In this document: in pieces, positions 27,400-36,534 of the stretch
How positions within the stretch are numbered: the first letter of the stretch is position 1
How the letters are laid out: every line of letters starts with the position of its first letter
Source of the DNA: Marinoscillum sp965229915
Lineage (GTDB): Bacteria > Bacteroidota > Bacteroidia > Cytophagales > Cyclobacteriaceae
Assembly (NCBI RefSeq): GCF_965229915.1
Contig: NZ_CBDDJZ010000002.1
Location: forward strand, 310,001 to 374,000
DNA: 64,000 bases
Direction of reading: 5' to 3'
Notes under the pieces: model-generated
Seen by the model: only the letters and a program-made list of their open reading frames with translations
The model's database searches: none
What the model was told of the DNA's origin: nothing
Translations under genes and position numbers: made by a program

Positions 27400-29883
27400 T
27401 TGTCTTTCAACCCATTTGACATTGACTTACCAATTGTTGACGTGATCGACGAGGTAAAATCGCATCTGCAAAAGGAAAACACGCTCATCGTCAATGCACC
27501 TCCCGGTGCGGGTAAGAGCACCCTACTTCCCCTGGCTCTACTGAACGAACCCTGGCTGAAAGATCAGAAAATATTGATGCTGGAGCCAAGGCGGTTGGCG
27601 GCAAGAAGTATTGCCAGCCGGATGTCAGAGCTCTTAAATGACTCGGTTGGTAAGACAGTTGGTTATCGCGTTCGGTTTGACAACAAAGTTTCCTCAGACA
27701 CCAAAATAGAAGTTCTTACTGAGGGTATTCTCACTCGCATGATCCATTCAGACAATGCTTTGGAGGGAGTTGGGATGGTCATTTTTGATGAGTTTCATGA
27801 GCGGAGCATCCATGCAGATGTCGCGTTAGCGCTTTGTCGTGAAGCACAGCAAGTCTTAAGACCTGATTTGAAGATTGTGGTGATGTCGGCCACATTGGAT
27901 ATGCCACAGCTAACCCAATTGTTATCATCCAAAGCAGTCATAAGTGAAGGTCGCCAGTACCCAGTGGAGATTAAATATGTTGGAGATCAGGACCTGATGA
28001 TGCTACCCGAGATGGCTGCAAGAACCATTTTGCAAGCTTCCAGAGAACAATCAGGAGACATACTGGCCTTTTTTCCAGGAGAGGGCGAGATTCGCAAGAC
28101 AGAAGAACTACTCAGAAAGGAACTCAAAGAGTTTGCCATTCACCCGCTTTATGGCATGTTGCCACAAGGCAAGCAGTTTGCCGCAATTATGCCAAATAAG
28201 TCAGGAAAGCGAAAGGTGGTTTTGGCTACTTCCATCGCTGAAACGAGTTTAACCATTGAAGGAATCACTGCCGTGGTGGATACTGGTTTTGGTCGGAAGC
28301 AAAAGTTCGACGCTAAATCTGGTCTTTCAAGACTGGAAACAGTCCAGATTTCTCAAGACTCAGCAGATCAGCGGGCTGGACGGGCTGGACGCTTAGGCCC
28401 AGGCGTTTGTTACCGGATGTGGACTACAGCTACTCAACATCAGCTAGAACCACACCGCACACCTGAAATCTTAGAGGCTGACCTTACTTCATTGGTACTC
28501 GACCTGGCTAAATGGGGCATTTCCAATCCTAACCAATTGACCTGGCTCAACCCACCAAATCGTGCATCCGTAGCATTGGCCAGTGAAACACTCCACCAGC
28601 TCAATGCGCTGGAGAATGGACGGATCACAGAACATGGAGAGCGCATTCACCAACTCCCCTGTCACCCACGAATAGCACACATGCTGATCGAAGCTGAGGA
28701 CCATGAGTTACTAGATTTGGCCACAGATGTTGCTGCCCTTCTGGAAGAAAGAGATCCCCTTCCACGCGATTCAGGTATTGATGTCAATTTGCGCCTGGAA
28801 ACGCTAAGACGATTCAGAGAAGAGAACCGGTTAGGTAAAAAATGGTCCCGAATAGAAAAGATTGCCGATCAGTACCGAAGAATGTTCGACATTGAACCCG
28901 ACAATGGCCCTGTAGATCCATTCGAAACTGGTTTAGTCTTGTCATTTGCTTACCCAGAACGAATTGCTTCGTCACGACCGGGAAATAATGCACAGTTTCA
29001 GCTCGCCAACGGCAAGTATGCCGTAGCAGGTCATCGCGATGACCTGGCCCACGAACCGTGGCTGGCGATCGCGCATATGGATGCTCGAGATGGGTTAGGA
29101 AAAATATTTCTCGCCTCACCTCTCAACCCTCGAGACCTGGCTCCAATGGTGAAGGAACGAGAAGTGATTACCTGGGATACCAAACATGGCGGATTGATTG
29201 CCAGTAAAGATTTGCGCATAGGGAGCATTGTCTTACAATCCAAACCACTCCCCGACCCTGATGAGACACAGTTGGTACAAGCGATTTGCGAAGCAATCAA
29301 AAAGGAAGGTGCCAATTTGCTGGACTTCAACGAGCAAGTGGAACAATGGCAAAACAGGGTTCTCTCCCTCAAGAAATGGAATCCTGAGCAAAACTGGCCG
29401 GATGTTTCAACACAAACTTTGCTCATTACAAATGAAGAGTGGCTGGCACCATACCTGGATAAGGTAAAGAAACCAGAGGATCTCAAGAAGATTGATCTGG
29501 TGGAAGTATTGACCTATAGCCTGGAATTTGAACAACAGCAACTTCTCAATGAACTAGCACCGACAAAGATAGAAGTGCCAAGTGGTTCGCACATCAAATT
29601 GCTTTATCGTGACAATGGCGAACCACCTTTCCTAAGTGTTCGCCTACAGGAATGCTTTGGACTGGATGATACTCCTAAAATCAACCTGGGAAAAACGGCT
29701 GTACTAATGCAACTCCTATCACCTGGTTTTAAATCCGTACAGATTACAGGTGACTTAAAAAGCTTTTGGAACAACGCCTATTTTGAGGTCAAGAAAGACC
29801 TGAAGAGGCGTTACCCAAAACATCACTGGCCTGACAATCCCTGGACCGCTGAGGCTGTGAGAGGTGTAAAGAGGAAGAACTAA
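27400..29883 (+). CDS. hrpB: ATP-dependent RNA helicase HrpB, TTG start
   Basis: 827-residue DEAH-box helicase with HrpB architecture. Walker A in APPGAGKSTLL, Walker B/DExH as DEFH, motif III SATLDMPQL, motif VI-type QRAGRAGR, then the HA2 and HrpB C-terminal regions ending in LKRRYPKHHWPDNPWTAEAVRG, which is characteristic of HrpB. The role of HrpB in bacteria is poorly defined; related helicases act on RNA. The frame has no upstream ATG after the last stop; I start it at TTG (27400-27402), which follows a -7 promoter box by 24 bases. Family N-termini agree with F-N-P-F-D-I-D-L-P-I. Confidence 0.93.
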   Translation: MSFNPFDIDLPIVDVIDEVKSHLQKENTLIVNAPPGAGKSTLLPLALLNEPWLKDQKILMLEPRRLAARSIASRMSELLNDSVGKTVGYRVRFDNKVSSDTKIEVLTEGILTRMIHSDNALEGVGMVIFDEFHERSIHADVALALCREAQQVLRPDLKIVVMSATLDMPQLTQLLSSKAVISEGRQYPVEIKYVGDQDLMMLPEMAARTILQASREQSGDILAFFPGEGEIRKTEELLRKELKEFAIHPLYGMLPQGKQFAAIMPNKSGKRKVVLATSIAETSLTIEGITAVVDTGFGRKQKFDAKSGLSRLETVQISQDSADQRAGRAGRLGPGVCYRMWTTATQHQLEPHRTPEILEADLTSLVLDLAKWGISNPNQLTWLNPPNRASVALASETLHQLNALENGRITEHGERIHQLPCHPRIAHMLIEAEDHELLDLATDVAALLEERDPLPRDSGIDVNLRLETLRRFREENRLGKKWSRIEKIADQYRRMFDIEPDNGPVDPFETGLVLSFAYPERIASSRPGNNAQFQLANGKYAVAGHRDDLAHEPWLAIAHMDARDGLGKIFLASPLNPRDLAPMVKEREVITWDTKHGGLIASKDLRIGSIVLQSKPLPDPDETQLVQAICEAIKKEGANLLDFNEQVEQWQNRVLSLKKWNPEQNWPDVSTQTLLITNEEWLAPYLDKVKKPEDLKKIDLVEVLTYSLEFEQQQLLNELAPTKIEVPSGSHIKLLYRDNGEPPFLSVRLQECFGLDDTPKINLGKTAVLMQLLSPGFKSVQITGDLKSFWNNAYFEVKKDLKRRYPKHHWPDNPWTAEAVRGVKRKN

Positions 29884-29958
29884 TCAGTTTGGAAAATTCT
29901 TTTTAATTCGGATGATCAACTTTCAATGGTAATCGTATAAGCTCGCATTACAATTACC

Positions 29959-30618
29959 ATGAAAGCAAAAACAAAGTACACCGTGACAGTAGAGTCACTA
30001 AAAAAAATCTACGAACTTCCTACTGGCTGGACTGCAGAGTCTTACAGAAATCTGCTGCAGAGAATAGATTTTGATGATATTGATCAAATCGAAGAGGCCG
30101 AACTCAAAGACTATGCAGTGATGGCACTACAGGATTATGATCCAGACGAAGCTGCTGAGATTGTGCTGGCCCATCTATGTGAAGGAAAATTGAAACCCGG
30201 TCAGATTCAGAACCTTGCCCATGACCTGATGGCTGAGAAGCAGTGGGAAGAATACCAGGACATCAGACTCCACTTAGATCTTTACAATGCCACAGTATTA
30301 TTAAAAGCGGCGTTTCCAAAGAAATTTCCAGAAACAAATGCCATAAAATGTGTCCTTAGCATTCAACCAGAATTTCCCATCGATAAGTCTTTCCTTTCTC
30401 GATTACTTGCTCATGGTATGAACGAGCATGCGGTGATTAATCGCTTGTTTGATGAGCAGGTTGCAGGCACATCATTTCCAGAATCCGAAGGGATCATTTG
30501 GAAGTACGAGGTACAACCGGGTGAACCAATGACAGTGACCATTTATTCATCTAATTATTGGCTACATCAAATGAGTAATGTGAGTGAATACGAGTCTTTC
30601 GCGTATTCAGATCATTAA
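29959..30618 (+). CDS. Hypothetical cytoplasmic protein, 219 residues
   Basis: Acidic, mainly helical protein without signal peptide. Residues 1-60 (LPTGWTAESYRNLLQRIDFDDIDQIEEAELKDYAVMALQD) are distinctive, but I cannot match them to a known family. The C-terminus is strand-like (SEGIIWKYEVQPGEPMTVTIYSSNYWLHQM). It starts 75 bases after hrpB on the same strand and precedes an amidohydrolase. Function unknown. Confidence 0.7.
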   Translation: MKAKTKYTVTVESLKKIYELPTGWTAESYRNLLQRIDFDDIDQIEEAELKDYAVMALQDYDPDEAAEIVLAHLCEGKLKPGQIQNLAHDLMAEKQWEEYQDIRLHLDLYNATVLLKAAFPKKFPETNAIKCVLSIQPEFPIDKSFLSRLLAHGMNEHAVINRLFDEQVAGTSFPESEGIIWKYEVQPGEPMTVTIYSSNYWLHQMSNVSEYESFAYSDH

Positions 30619-30621
30619 ATG

Positions 30622-30652
30622 TTGGTGGTCCTTACTCACTGGCGTAAATTGG
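30622..30652 (+). promoter_or_regulatory. Possible promoter of the amidohydrolase gene
   Basis: TTG at 30622-30624 and TAAATTGG at 30645-30652 (one mismatch to TAnnTTTG), separated by 20 bases; the ATG is 26 bases downstream. Confidence 0.35.
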
Positions 30653-30677
30653 TTTACCATTTAAAAAATTGCTAGAT

Positions 30678-31919
30678 ATGAGAAAGGTTCTTTTAAGTAT
30701 TGTTTTCATTCTCACAAGCTATATTGGTTTTTCACAATCTGTCAAAATCAGTGCAGATCGCCTTTTCGATGGTTCGGAAATGCACCAAAACTGGAGCCTG
30801 ATCATAGAAGGTAATGTGATTGTAGCCGTAGGGCCAAGTGCTAAACTCTCTGCTGATTCTACAATCGATCTGGGAAATGCTACGTTGATGCCTGGCATGA
30901 TCGAAGGACACTCTCATGTGCTGCTGTACCCTTATAACCAAACCGATTGGAATGACCAGGTACTGAAAGAGTCTCCGGCCCTTCGTGCCATTCGAGGGTC
31001 CAAGGCTGCTGAAGCCAATCTGCGTGCTGGATTTACGACCATCAGAGATTTGGGCTCAGAGGGTGCAGGCTATGCCGATGTTGCCGTCAAACAGAGTATA
31101 GAGCTCGGTATCAACATCGGTCCTCGCATGTTGGTGGCTGGACCAGCAATAGTGGCCACAGGCAGCTATGGACCAAAAGGATTTCATGATGGCGTGGATG
31201 TACCACTTGGAGCGCAAGAAGCAGATGGCGATCGCGTGATTCAAGTGGTAAGAGAACAAATCGGGAAAGGAGCAGATTTCATCAAAGTTTACGCAGATTA
31301 CCGCTGGGGACCAGAGGGTCAGGCCATGCCCACTTTCTCACTAGAAGAATTGGAACTGATGGTGAAAACTGCTGCCAGTAGTGATCGAGATGTGGTAGCC
31401 CATGCTAGCACAGATGAAGGTATTAGACGGGCCGTAATGGCTGGAGTAAAAACCATTGAGCATGGTACAGCTGGCACATTGGAAACCTTTCAGCTCATGA
31501 AAGAAAAGGGAGTCGGATTATGCCCTACGCTGGCTGCTACTTATACCATTACGCAATACCGTACCGAATGGGACGGTTCTGAAATGAATGAACCCGAAGC
31601 AATTAAAGAAAAGCGAGACATGTTTCGAAGAGCTTTAGAATCGGGAGTTCGAATTGTGGCCGGAGGTGATGTAGGTGTGTTTCCACACGGTCAAAATGCA
31701 CTAGAACTGGAGCTAATGGTGCAATATGGTATGAAACCGCTGCAGGTATTGCAATCAGTAACTTCAGTCAATGCAGCCATATTTGGTCTTCATCAACTTG
31801 GACAACTCAAGGAAGGATACTTAGCTGATGTGATCGCTGTTAATGGAAACCCAACAGAAGACATTAAAAGTCTATACCACCCTGTAATGATAATCAAAGA
31901 TGGAAAAGCAATTGATTAA
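30678..31919 (+). CDS. Secreted amidohydrolase family protein
   Basis: About 413 residues with a signal peptide (MRKVLLSIVFILTSYIGFSQ). Metal-dependent amidohydrolase fold: HSH metal motif in EGHSHVLL, bridging Lys in DFIKVYADY, His residues in VVAHAS and TIEHGT, and Asp in AGGDVGVFPHG. Family members hydrolyse imidazolones, dipeptides or other cyclic amides; the substrate is not evident, and the signal peptide argues for a periplasmic one. I start at the ATG at 30678, since the longer frame begins with a TTG and adds three residues. Its TAA ends inside the convergent antiporter gene (31916-31919 shared). Confidence 0.9.
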   Translation: MRKVLLSIVFILTSYIGFSQSVKISADRLFDGSEMHQNWSLIIEGNVIVAVGPSAKLSADSTIDLGNATLMPGMIEGHSHVLLYPYNQTDWNDQVLKESPALRAIRGSKAAEANLRAGFTTIRDLGSEGAGYADVAVKQSIELGINIGPRMLVAGPAIVATGSYGPKGFHDGVDVPLGAQEADGDRVIQVVREQIGKGADFIKVYADYRWGPEGQAMPTFSLEELELMVKTAASSDRDVVAHASTDEGIRRAVMAGVKTIEHGTAGTLETFQLMKEKGVGLCPTLAATYTITQYRTEWDGSEMNEPEAIKEKRDMFRRALESGVRIVAGGDVGVFPHGQNALELELMVQYGMKPLQVLQSVTSVNAAIFGLHQLGQLKEGYLADVIAVNGNPTEDIKSLYHPVMIIKDGKAID

Positions 31920-33181
31920 ACGACTTCTGAAGGTTGCTTGATTTCTGGAAAACGCTCTCGCATGAGAATTGGCAAAGTAAAGCCCTGAAATAACATAGAG
32001 CAAACCACCACTACATAGGTCATGGTGATCAGTAAATCCTTACCTGGGAAGGTCTCCAACGCCAGAATGAGCACAATCGGCAATCCACCTCTAAAAGCAC
32101 TCCAGGTCATCACTGGTACAGTGTTTTTATCAAACTCATAGGATGTTGACAAGATTTTGATAGGAATAAAAACACCCATCCATCTACCAAGAAGCACCAC
32201 ATTCACTGCAAAGAAGCCAGCCATGAAATACTCTAAACGCCATTCGATTGCGAGCATTTCCATACCCATCAACACAAACAGCATGACCGCCATACTCTGC
32301 TCCACCAAAAACCAGAATTTGTAAACATACGTGCCTACCGTCCCTTCTCCGGCTTTATCGCGACCGAGATTACCAATCAGAAGTCCCATCACCAATGAAA
32401 CCGTTTTTGAATAGATAGTGAAATATCCAGAAATGAACGAACCAACAAGCACTAATGCTATAGTAATAAGGACCTCTATATGTACCTCGTCATTATCAAT
32501 GAACCGGAGTAAATAATGACCCAGAAAACCCAGTGCCAATCCGATCGCCACACCTCCTACTAACTCTAGGATCAGAATCTCGGAAATAGCAAAAAACGTA
32601 ATTTCCTCGGCCTCCGCAACAATTTCCAGGTGGTAAAGAACAAATGCAAGCACGACGGAAAATGCTCCATTAAACAGTGATTCACCTTCAACTTTTACTA
32701 ACAGAATCTTTGGCAATGCAAATCGTTTGGTTGTGTTGGTGGCAGAAATCGGATCTGTGGAAGAGATTACCGCCCCAAATATCAAACTGTACATATAGTT
32801 GATTTCGATCCCCAAAGCATTGAGCAAATAGTACAGTATGGTACCGATAACCATAGTAGAGATCACGGCACCTGCAATGGATACAATGATAATGGCCGCT
32901 TTTTGCTTACCTAGCTTATTGATGTCCATACTCAGTCCCCCGGCAAACAAAATGAAGCTAATCACAAACTGATTGAGTACCTGGTTGAAATCAAAGCCCC
33001 GAATTTCCTCTATGATATTCCAGCTAGGAAACAGATTGCTGAATAATCCCAAAATGAAAGACAGGATAATGGTCAGGATCATCAATCCCAGCGACGAAGG
33101 AAGCTTCAAAAAGAAGGTGTTGATGAAAATGAACAGCCCTGAAATGAATATTATAGAGGCGATTAGGTCAAATACGTGCAT
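31916..33181 (-). CDS. CPA1 family Na+/H+ antiporter
   Basis: 421-residue membrane protein with about 12-13 helices. The CPA1/NhaP-type signature is present: AVISSTDPISATNTTKRF with the catalytic Asp, and VEGESLFNGAFSVVLAFVL. A cytoplasmic-membrane exchanger of Na+ or K+ for H+. There is no C-terminal regulatory (TrkA_C or cyclic nucleotide) domain. Convergent with the amidohydrolase (stop codons share 4 bases), alone on its strand. Confidence 0.92.
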   Translation of the reverse strand: MHVFDLIASIIFISGLFIFINTFFLKLPSSLGLMILTIILSFILGLFSNLFPSWNIIEEIRGFDFNQVLNQFVISFILFAGGLSMDINKLGKQKAAIIIVSIAGAVISTMVIGTILYYLLNALGIEINYMYSLIFGAVISSTDPISATNTTKRFALPKILLVKVEGESLFNGAFSVVLAFVLYHLEIVAEAEEITFFAISEILILELVGGVAIGLALGFLGHYLLRFIDNDEVHIEVLITIALVLVGSFISGYFTIYSKTVSLVMGLLIGNLGRDKAGEGTVGTYVYKFWFLVEQSMAVMLFVLMGMEMLAIEWRLEYFMAGFFAVNVVLLGRWMGVFIPIKILSTSYEFDKNTVPVMTWSAFRGGLPIVLILALETFPGKDLLITMTYVVVVCSMLFQGFTLPILMRERFPEIKQPSEVV

Positions 33182-33312
33182 GGCAGTGATATCCTTTAAA
33201 TCACAATTTTAATGTATAATCACCAATTAAACATACGGTTTTCCAACGAAATATGTATCCGTATAAATACCTGTTACACAAGCCCATGTGTTACCTGTAT
33301 TCATGATACGGT

Positions 33313-34007
33313 TCAATCAGTTCTTTTCAAATCAAATTGAAACCCATTCTTTGGATTGGTCAATCTGAGTTCATCTCCATAAAACCAGGCCCTCCACTCA
33401 GTATCTTCATACTCAAAAATGAGTTTGTGATGGCGAGTATTCACTCGTGCCATTCCCTTTTCTACTAACTGTCCGTTGACCTTTATGGTGTACTCTCCCG
33501 CCGATCAATCATTAGGTAGGTATCTTCTACTCGCTGCACTTTGTTGAGCTGACGCGATTTGTATATCTGCCATCTCCCAATGACCTGATCTTCAAAATCA
33601 TCAAATCGAGGCACTTTTTTAATAGGATCAAAAGTCATTCGGGTGACGGTGTAGCCTTCATCCAATCCCTGCAGTTGGAGTCTTGTCTGGACCAGTTGTA
33701 GCTGCCACCGTGCATTGAAGCGATCACCTGCTTCCGATACAAACTTGATTTTTGTCCCCTTTAGTTGATAAAAACCTACATGATCTCCCGTTACTCTCGA
33801 AATAGCAAATGTACCATCTGACTTGAGGTCGAGCAGTTCTGGACCGATAGGTCTATTCATACCATCTACATTCAATTCGGTAAGTTGATACAACCCTACA
33901 AGCTCCTTTTCCTTTGGCTGATGACAACTGCTGCAAAATAGGACAAAACCTAGAATCAGACAAACTGATTTCGAATGACGTGAAGATGTCAAGTTGTGTT
34001 TTTTCAT
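33313..34007 (-). pseudogene. Frameshifted lipoprotein, lipocalin-like
   Basis: A minus-strand gene whose first frame encodes 174 residues: lipobox CSSC in LGFVLFCSSC, a lipocalin-like opening (ELVGLYQLTELNVDG, FAISRVTGDHVGFYQLKGTKI, RWQLQLVQTRLQLQ) and then premature stop RRESTP at 33483. In the -1 frame a clearly coding stretch continues to a stop at 33313-33315 (EYTIKVNGQLVEKG, KLIFEYEDTEWRAWFYGDE, NGFQFDLKRTD). One extra base near 33503-33506 would give YLMIDSAGEYTIKV, so a single base, again a T on the coding strand, seems missing. Either a pseudogene or a base-calling error. Function unknown. Confidence 0.7.
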
Positions 34008-34348
34008 TCCTCAAGATGGAGCTTTAAGCTCGGGTTGAAAATTATTTTGAATTTTTTTTTCTAAAGTGATTGAATGAATGCTTTCATCTTCTCCTTTACT
34101 CCAAATCTATTGAACTAACGGAATTTTACAGGTTGTATTTCAATGATTTATAAAATCAAGCACAATATCCATCAGTGAAATAAATTCTCTTTCCAACAAT
34201 AATCCGAGTGATGATCGGTTGAAATGTAGAACTGAAAATCAGTTGGTATTGGACAAATATTCTGTTAAATTCTTTGAGACAATTTGGTGGTGCCCTTCAT
34301 CAAAATTGTCTTTAGGAAAGAAGCAAGTAAAACTTAAACCGCCAAACA
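34008..34348. other. 341-base intergenic region without a recognisable gene
   Basis: AT-rich gap between the frameshifted lipoprotein (minus) and the small coiled-coil gene (plus). It holds a 13-base palindrome GAGCTTTAAGCTC at 34019-34031, close to the start of the minus-strand gene, and a poly-T tract near 34050. No convincing TAnnTTTG box, open frame or RNA gene is visible. Confidence 0.7.
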
Positions 34349-34531
34349 ATGAATTACTACACTTCAAGCCAAAGTCTGAGTCACATTGCTGACGAACTAA
34401 CACGCTTGCAACACGAAATGCTAGAAAAACGTCGGGAACGCAAATACGATGAAGTGGAGAATTTGGAATACCTCATTGATCAACTTCATGTAAAGTTTCA
34501 CCACCTCAAAAACCAAGTACAGGCAGGATAA
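34349..34531 (+). CDS. Small coiled-coil protein, 60 residues
   Basis: Short frame encoding an uninterrupted amphipathic helix with heptad spacing (ADELTRLQHEMLEKRRERKYDEVENLEYLI), without signal peptide. Followed 48 bases later by the esterase gene on the same strand. The start context is plain and the frame is short, so it is only moderately supported; if real it is probably a dimerising cytoplasmic protein. Confidence 0.55.
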   Translation: MNYYTSSQSLSHIADELTRLQHEMLEKRRERKYDEVENLEYLIDQLHVKFHHLKNQVQAG

Positions 34532-34579
34532 ATACCGCATGACCAGCAACAATTGTAAGGATTGTGAGTATCTACTTAA

Positions 34580-35554
34580 ATGTCGATCTCTAAAAAGCAA
34601 ATGCTAACGTTCTTCATTGCCATCGGTATAGTCGGATTGATCCTCTTTGGTGCAGTCGCTTACTACTTCATCGGCAATCAAGCTCCCATCATTCAAGGAG
34701 AAGTAAAGCATCACATCACCTACAAGGAAGGTCACTTACTGGATGTTTACCTTCCCACCACCAAAACACAAAGTAAATCTCCGGTGATCATCTACTTTCA
34801 CGGAGGTGCCTGGGTAGCAGGACGCAAAGAGGCACTTAACTTCAATCGATTCAATGGAGCCATCAACGAACTGAGATCATCGGGTTATACCATTATTAGC
34901 CCAGATTACACGCTAGCCAGGGATGGGCAATCTCCCTTTCCAGATTGCATCATAGATGCCTATGATGCCATACACTGGGTGGAAATGTACGCTGATGAAT
35001 ATCATCTGGACCTAAACAACGTAGGCGTCTTCGGCGAGTCTGCGGGAGCACATATTGCCATGATGACTGCTTTCACCCCTGCATCCACTTTCGATGCTCA
35101 AGCCAATGACATCAGGTTTAGATACTTAATAGACATCTATGGACCAGCTGATCTGGATATGCTGTATCATGGTCCCACTTTAGACACGCTTGGCAAATAC
35201 CTCAAAAAACTCCCAGCTAGCTTACAGGAACATCTCGACCTGTCCCGCAGGCTTTTTGGATTTAATCCTATGGCGGATTCTGTCAAAGCCAATGAGTTCA
35301 TGCGGCGATACTCACCCATTAATTATCTGAGCAAGACAGCACCTCCTACGCTGATGATCCATGGCAATTCAGATCGTGTAGTCCCATTAGAACAGAGTGA
35401 GCACCTCAAGAAAAAGCTCGACTCATTAAGCATACCCAATGAACTACATCTATTAGATGGAGTGGATCATGGGTTTATCAAAGCCAACGATCAACAGCGC
35501 AAGCAAGTACAACAGTGGATGGTTGATTTTGTGAAACTGCACTACTCAGAGTAG
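34580..35554 (+). CDS. Alpha/beta hydrolase (carboxylesterase/lipase-like), membrane-anchored
   Basis: 324-residue alpha/beta hydrolase of the hormone-sensitive-lipase-like group. N-terminal TM anchor (FFIAIGIVGLILFGAVAYYFIG). Oxyanion motif IIYFHGGAW, nucleophile in GESAGAHIA, acid Asp in HGNSDRVVP and base His in DGVDHGF complete the triad. Acts on an ester or related substrate on the outside of the membrane; specificity unknown. TruA starts 9 bases after its stop. Confidence 0.9.
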   Translation: MSISKKQMLTFFIAIGIVGLILFGAVAYYFIGNQAPIIQGEVKHHITYKEGHLLDVYLPTTKTQSKSPVIIYFHGGAWVAGRKEALNFNRFNGAINELRSSGYTIISPDYTLARDGQSPFPDCIIDAYDAIHWVEMYADEYHLDLNNVGVFGESAGAHIAMMTAFTPASTFDAQANDIRFRYLIDIYGPADLDMLYHGPTLDTLGKYLKKLPASLQEHLDLSRRLFGFNPMADSVKANEFMRRYSPINYLSKTAPPTLMIHGNSDRVVPLEQSEHLKKKLDSLSIPNELHLLDGVDHGFIKANDQQRKQVQQWMVDFVKLHYSE

Positions 35555-35563
35555 TATTGCAAG

Positions 35564-36343
35564 ATGTCTAAGTGGACCATTCACTATCTCATTCGTATCC
35601 AATTTCTTGGATTTCGTTATTCAGGATGGCAAAAGCAACCTGGTGTAAAAACGCTACACGGCATGGTAGACAACACCATACGCTACGTCCTGGGCGATCA
35701 GGAATTCAAAACCCTCGGCTGTAGCCGTACTGACGCAAAAGTTTCTGCAGATGATTATGCGTTTGAGTTGTTCCTGACAGAGGACATCCAACCAGACCTT
35801 TTTTTCCAAGAATTCAATAAAAACTTGCCGCCAGACATCCGGGCTATGAAGATTACTCGAGTGGACTCATCGTTTAACATCATCCAGGATGCTAAAATCA
35901 AAGAGTATCATTACCACTTCACTTATGGCCATAAACCTCATCCCTTTGTGGCTGCAAACATGGCAGTGTTCTCAGAGGATCTTGATATCAGCAGCATGCA
36001 ACGGGCAGCCTCACTTTTCAGAGGCACACACAACTTCCGAAGGTATGCCAACAAACCTTCATCAGATACACAGTTTGAACGTGAAATTCTCATTTCAGAA
36101 GTTTTGCTTACCGAAGATGAAAGTGATTTACTAGCCGGAATGCCACATGCAGTCTTTAAAGTAAGTGGCGCTGGATTTATGCGCTATCAGGTCCGTTTGA
36201 TGGTTGGCACGTTGATCGCCGTAGGTCGCGGAGAATGGACACTTGAAAATGTTCAGGATTCATTGATACCCGATGTAGAAGAGTCATTGCCCTGGGTGGC
36301 TCCGGCTTCTGGTCTAAGGTTACATCAGATCAGTTTTGAATAG
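35564..36343 (+). CDS. truA: tRNA pseudouridine synthase A (TruA)
   Basis: 259 residues, TruA family, which isomerises uridines 38-40 in the tRNA anticodon stem. The catalytic Asp57 is in CSRTDAKVSAD (usual form GRTDAGVHA; Lys replaces Gly, and a Ser-Ala replaces His-Ala). FLGFRYSGWQ, GTHNFRRYA and GAGFMRYQVRLMVG are other family blocks, the last being the RNA-binding core. Cytoplasmic. It is nine bases downstream of the esterase gene, and is followed by a composite inverted repeat and terminator-like sequence. Confidence 0.93.
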   Translation: MSKWTIHYLIRIQFLGFRYSGWQKQPGVKTLHGMVDNTIRYVLGDQEFKTLGCSRTDAKVSADDYAFELFLTEDIQPDLFFQEFNKNLPPDIRAMKITRVDSSFNIIQDAKIKEYHYHFTYGHKPHPFVAANMAVFSEDLDISSMQRAASLFRGTHNFRRYANKPSSDTQFEREILISEVLLTEDESDLLAGMPHAVFKVSGAGFMRYQVRLMVGTLIAVGRGEWTLENVQDSLIPDVEESLPWVAPASGLRLHQISFE

Positions 36344-36346
36344 AAA

Positions 36347-36514
36347 AAAGAGGCTGTCTCAATAGTGATGCTCTTGTCATCCTGATCTGGTTCCGCATGG
36401 AATGTCAGGATCTAAACTGCATTGATATTCAGATACATAGATTCTGAAATAAACCTGTCTGCCGACAGGCAGGTTCAGAATGACACCAATTTCAGGCTTT
36501 GAGACAGCCTCTTT
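36347..36514. repeat. Composite inverted repeat with REP-like hairpins
   Basis: Outer arms AAAGAGGCTGTCTCAA (36347-36362) and TTGAGACAGCCTCTTT (36499-36514) are perfect 16-base inverted copies. They enclose ~136 bases with an inner inverted pair TGTCATCCTGA / TCAGAATGACA (36375-36385, 36475-36485; one mismatch) and a hairpin ATTCTGAA ... TTCAGAAT (36441-36448, 36474-36481) whose loop carries CCTGTCTGCCGACAGG. Similar GTCATTCTGAA and GCCTGCCGGCAGG modules recur in intergenic regions of Bacteroidota genomes. It could be a terminator (A-run, GC-rich arms, T-run) split by a REP-like element, or a MITE-type element with 16-base ends. It lies between truA and the convergent M13 peptidase. Confidence 0.75.
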
Positions 36515-36534
36515 CTACTCTTAATGATTACTGA

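Noticed and set aside
36347..36514. Complete insertion sequence
   Set aside because: Only 168 bases, with no transposase frame; at most a MITE or REP-type repeat.
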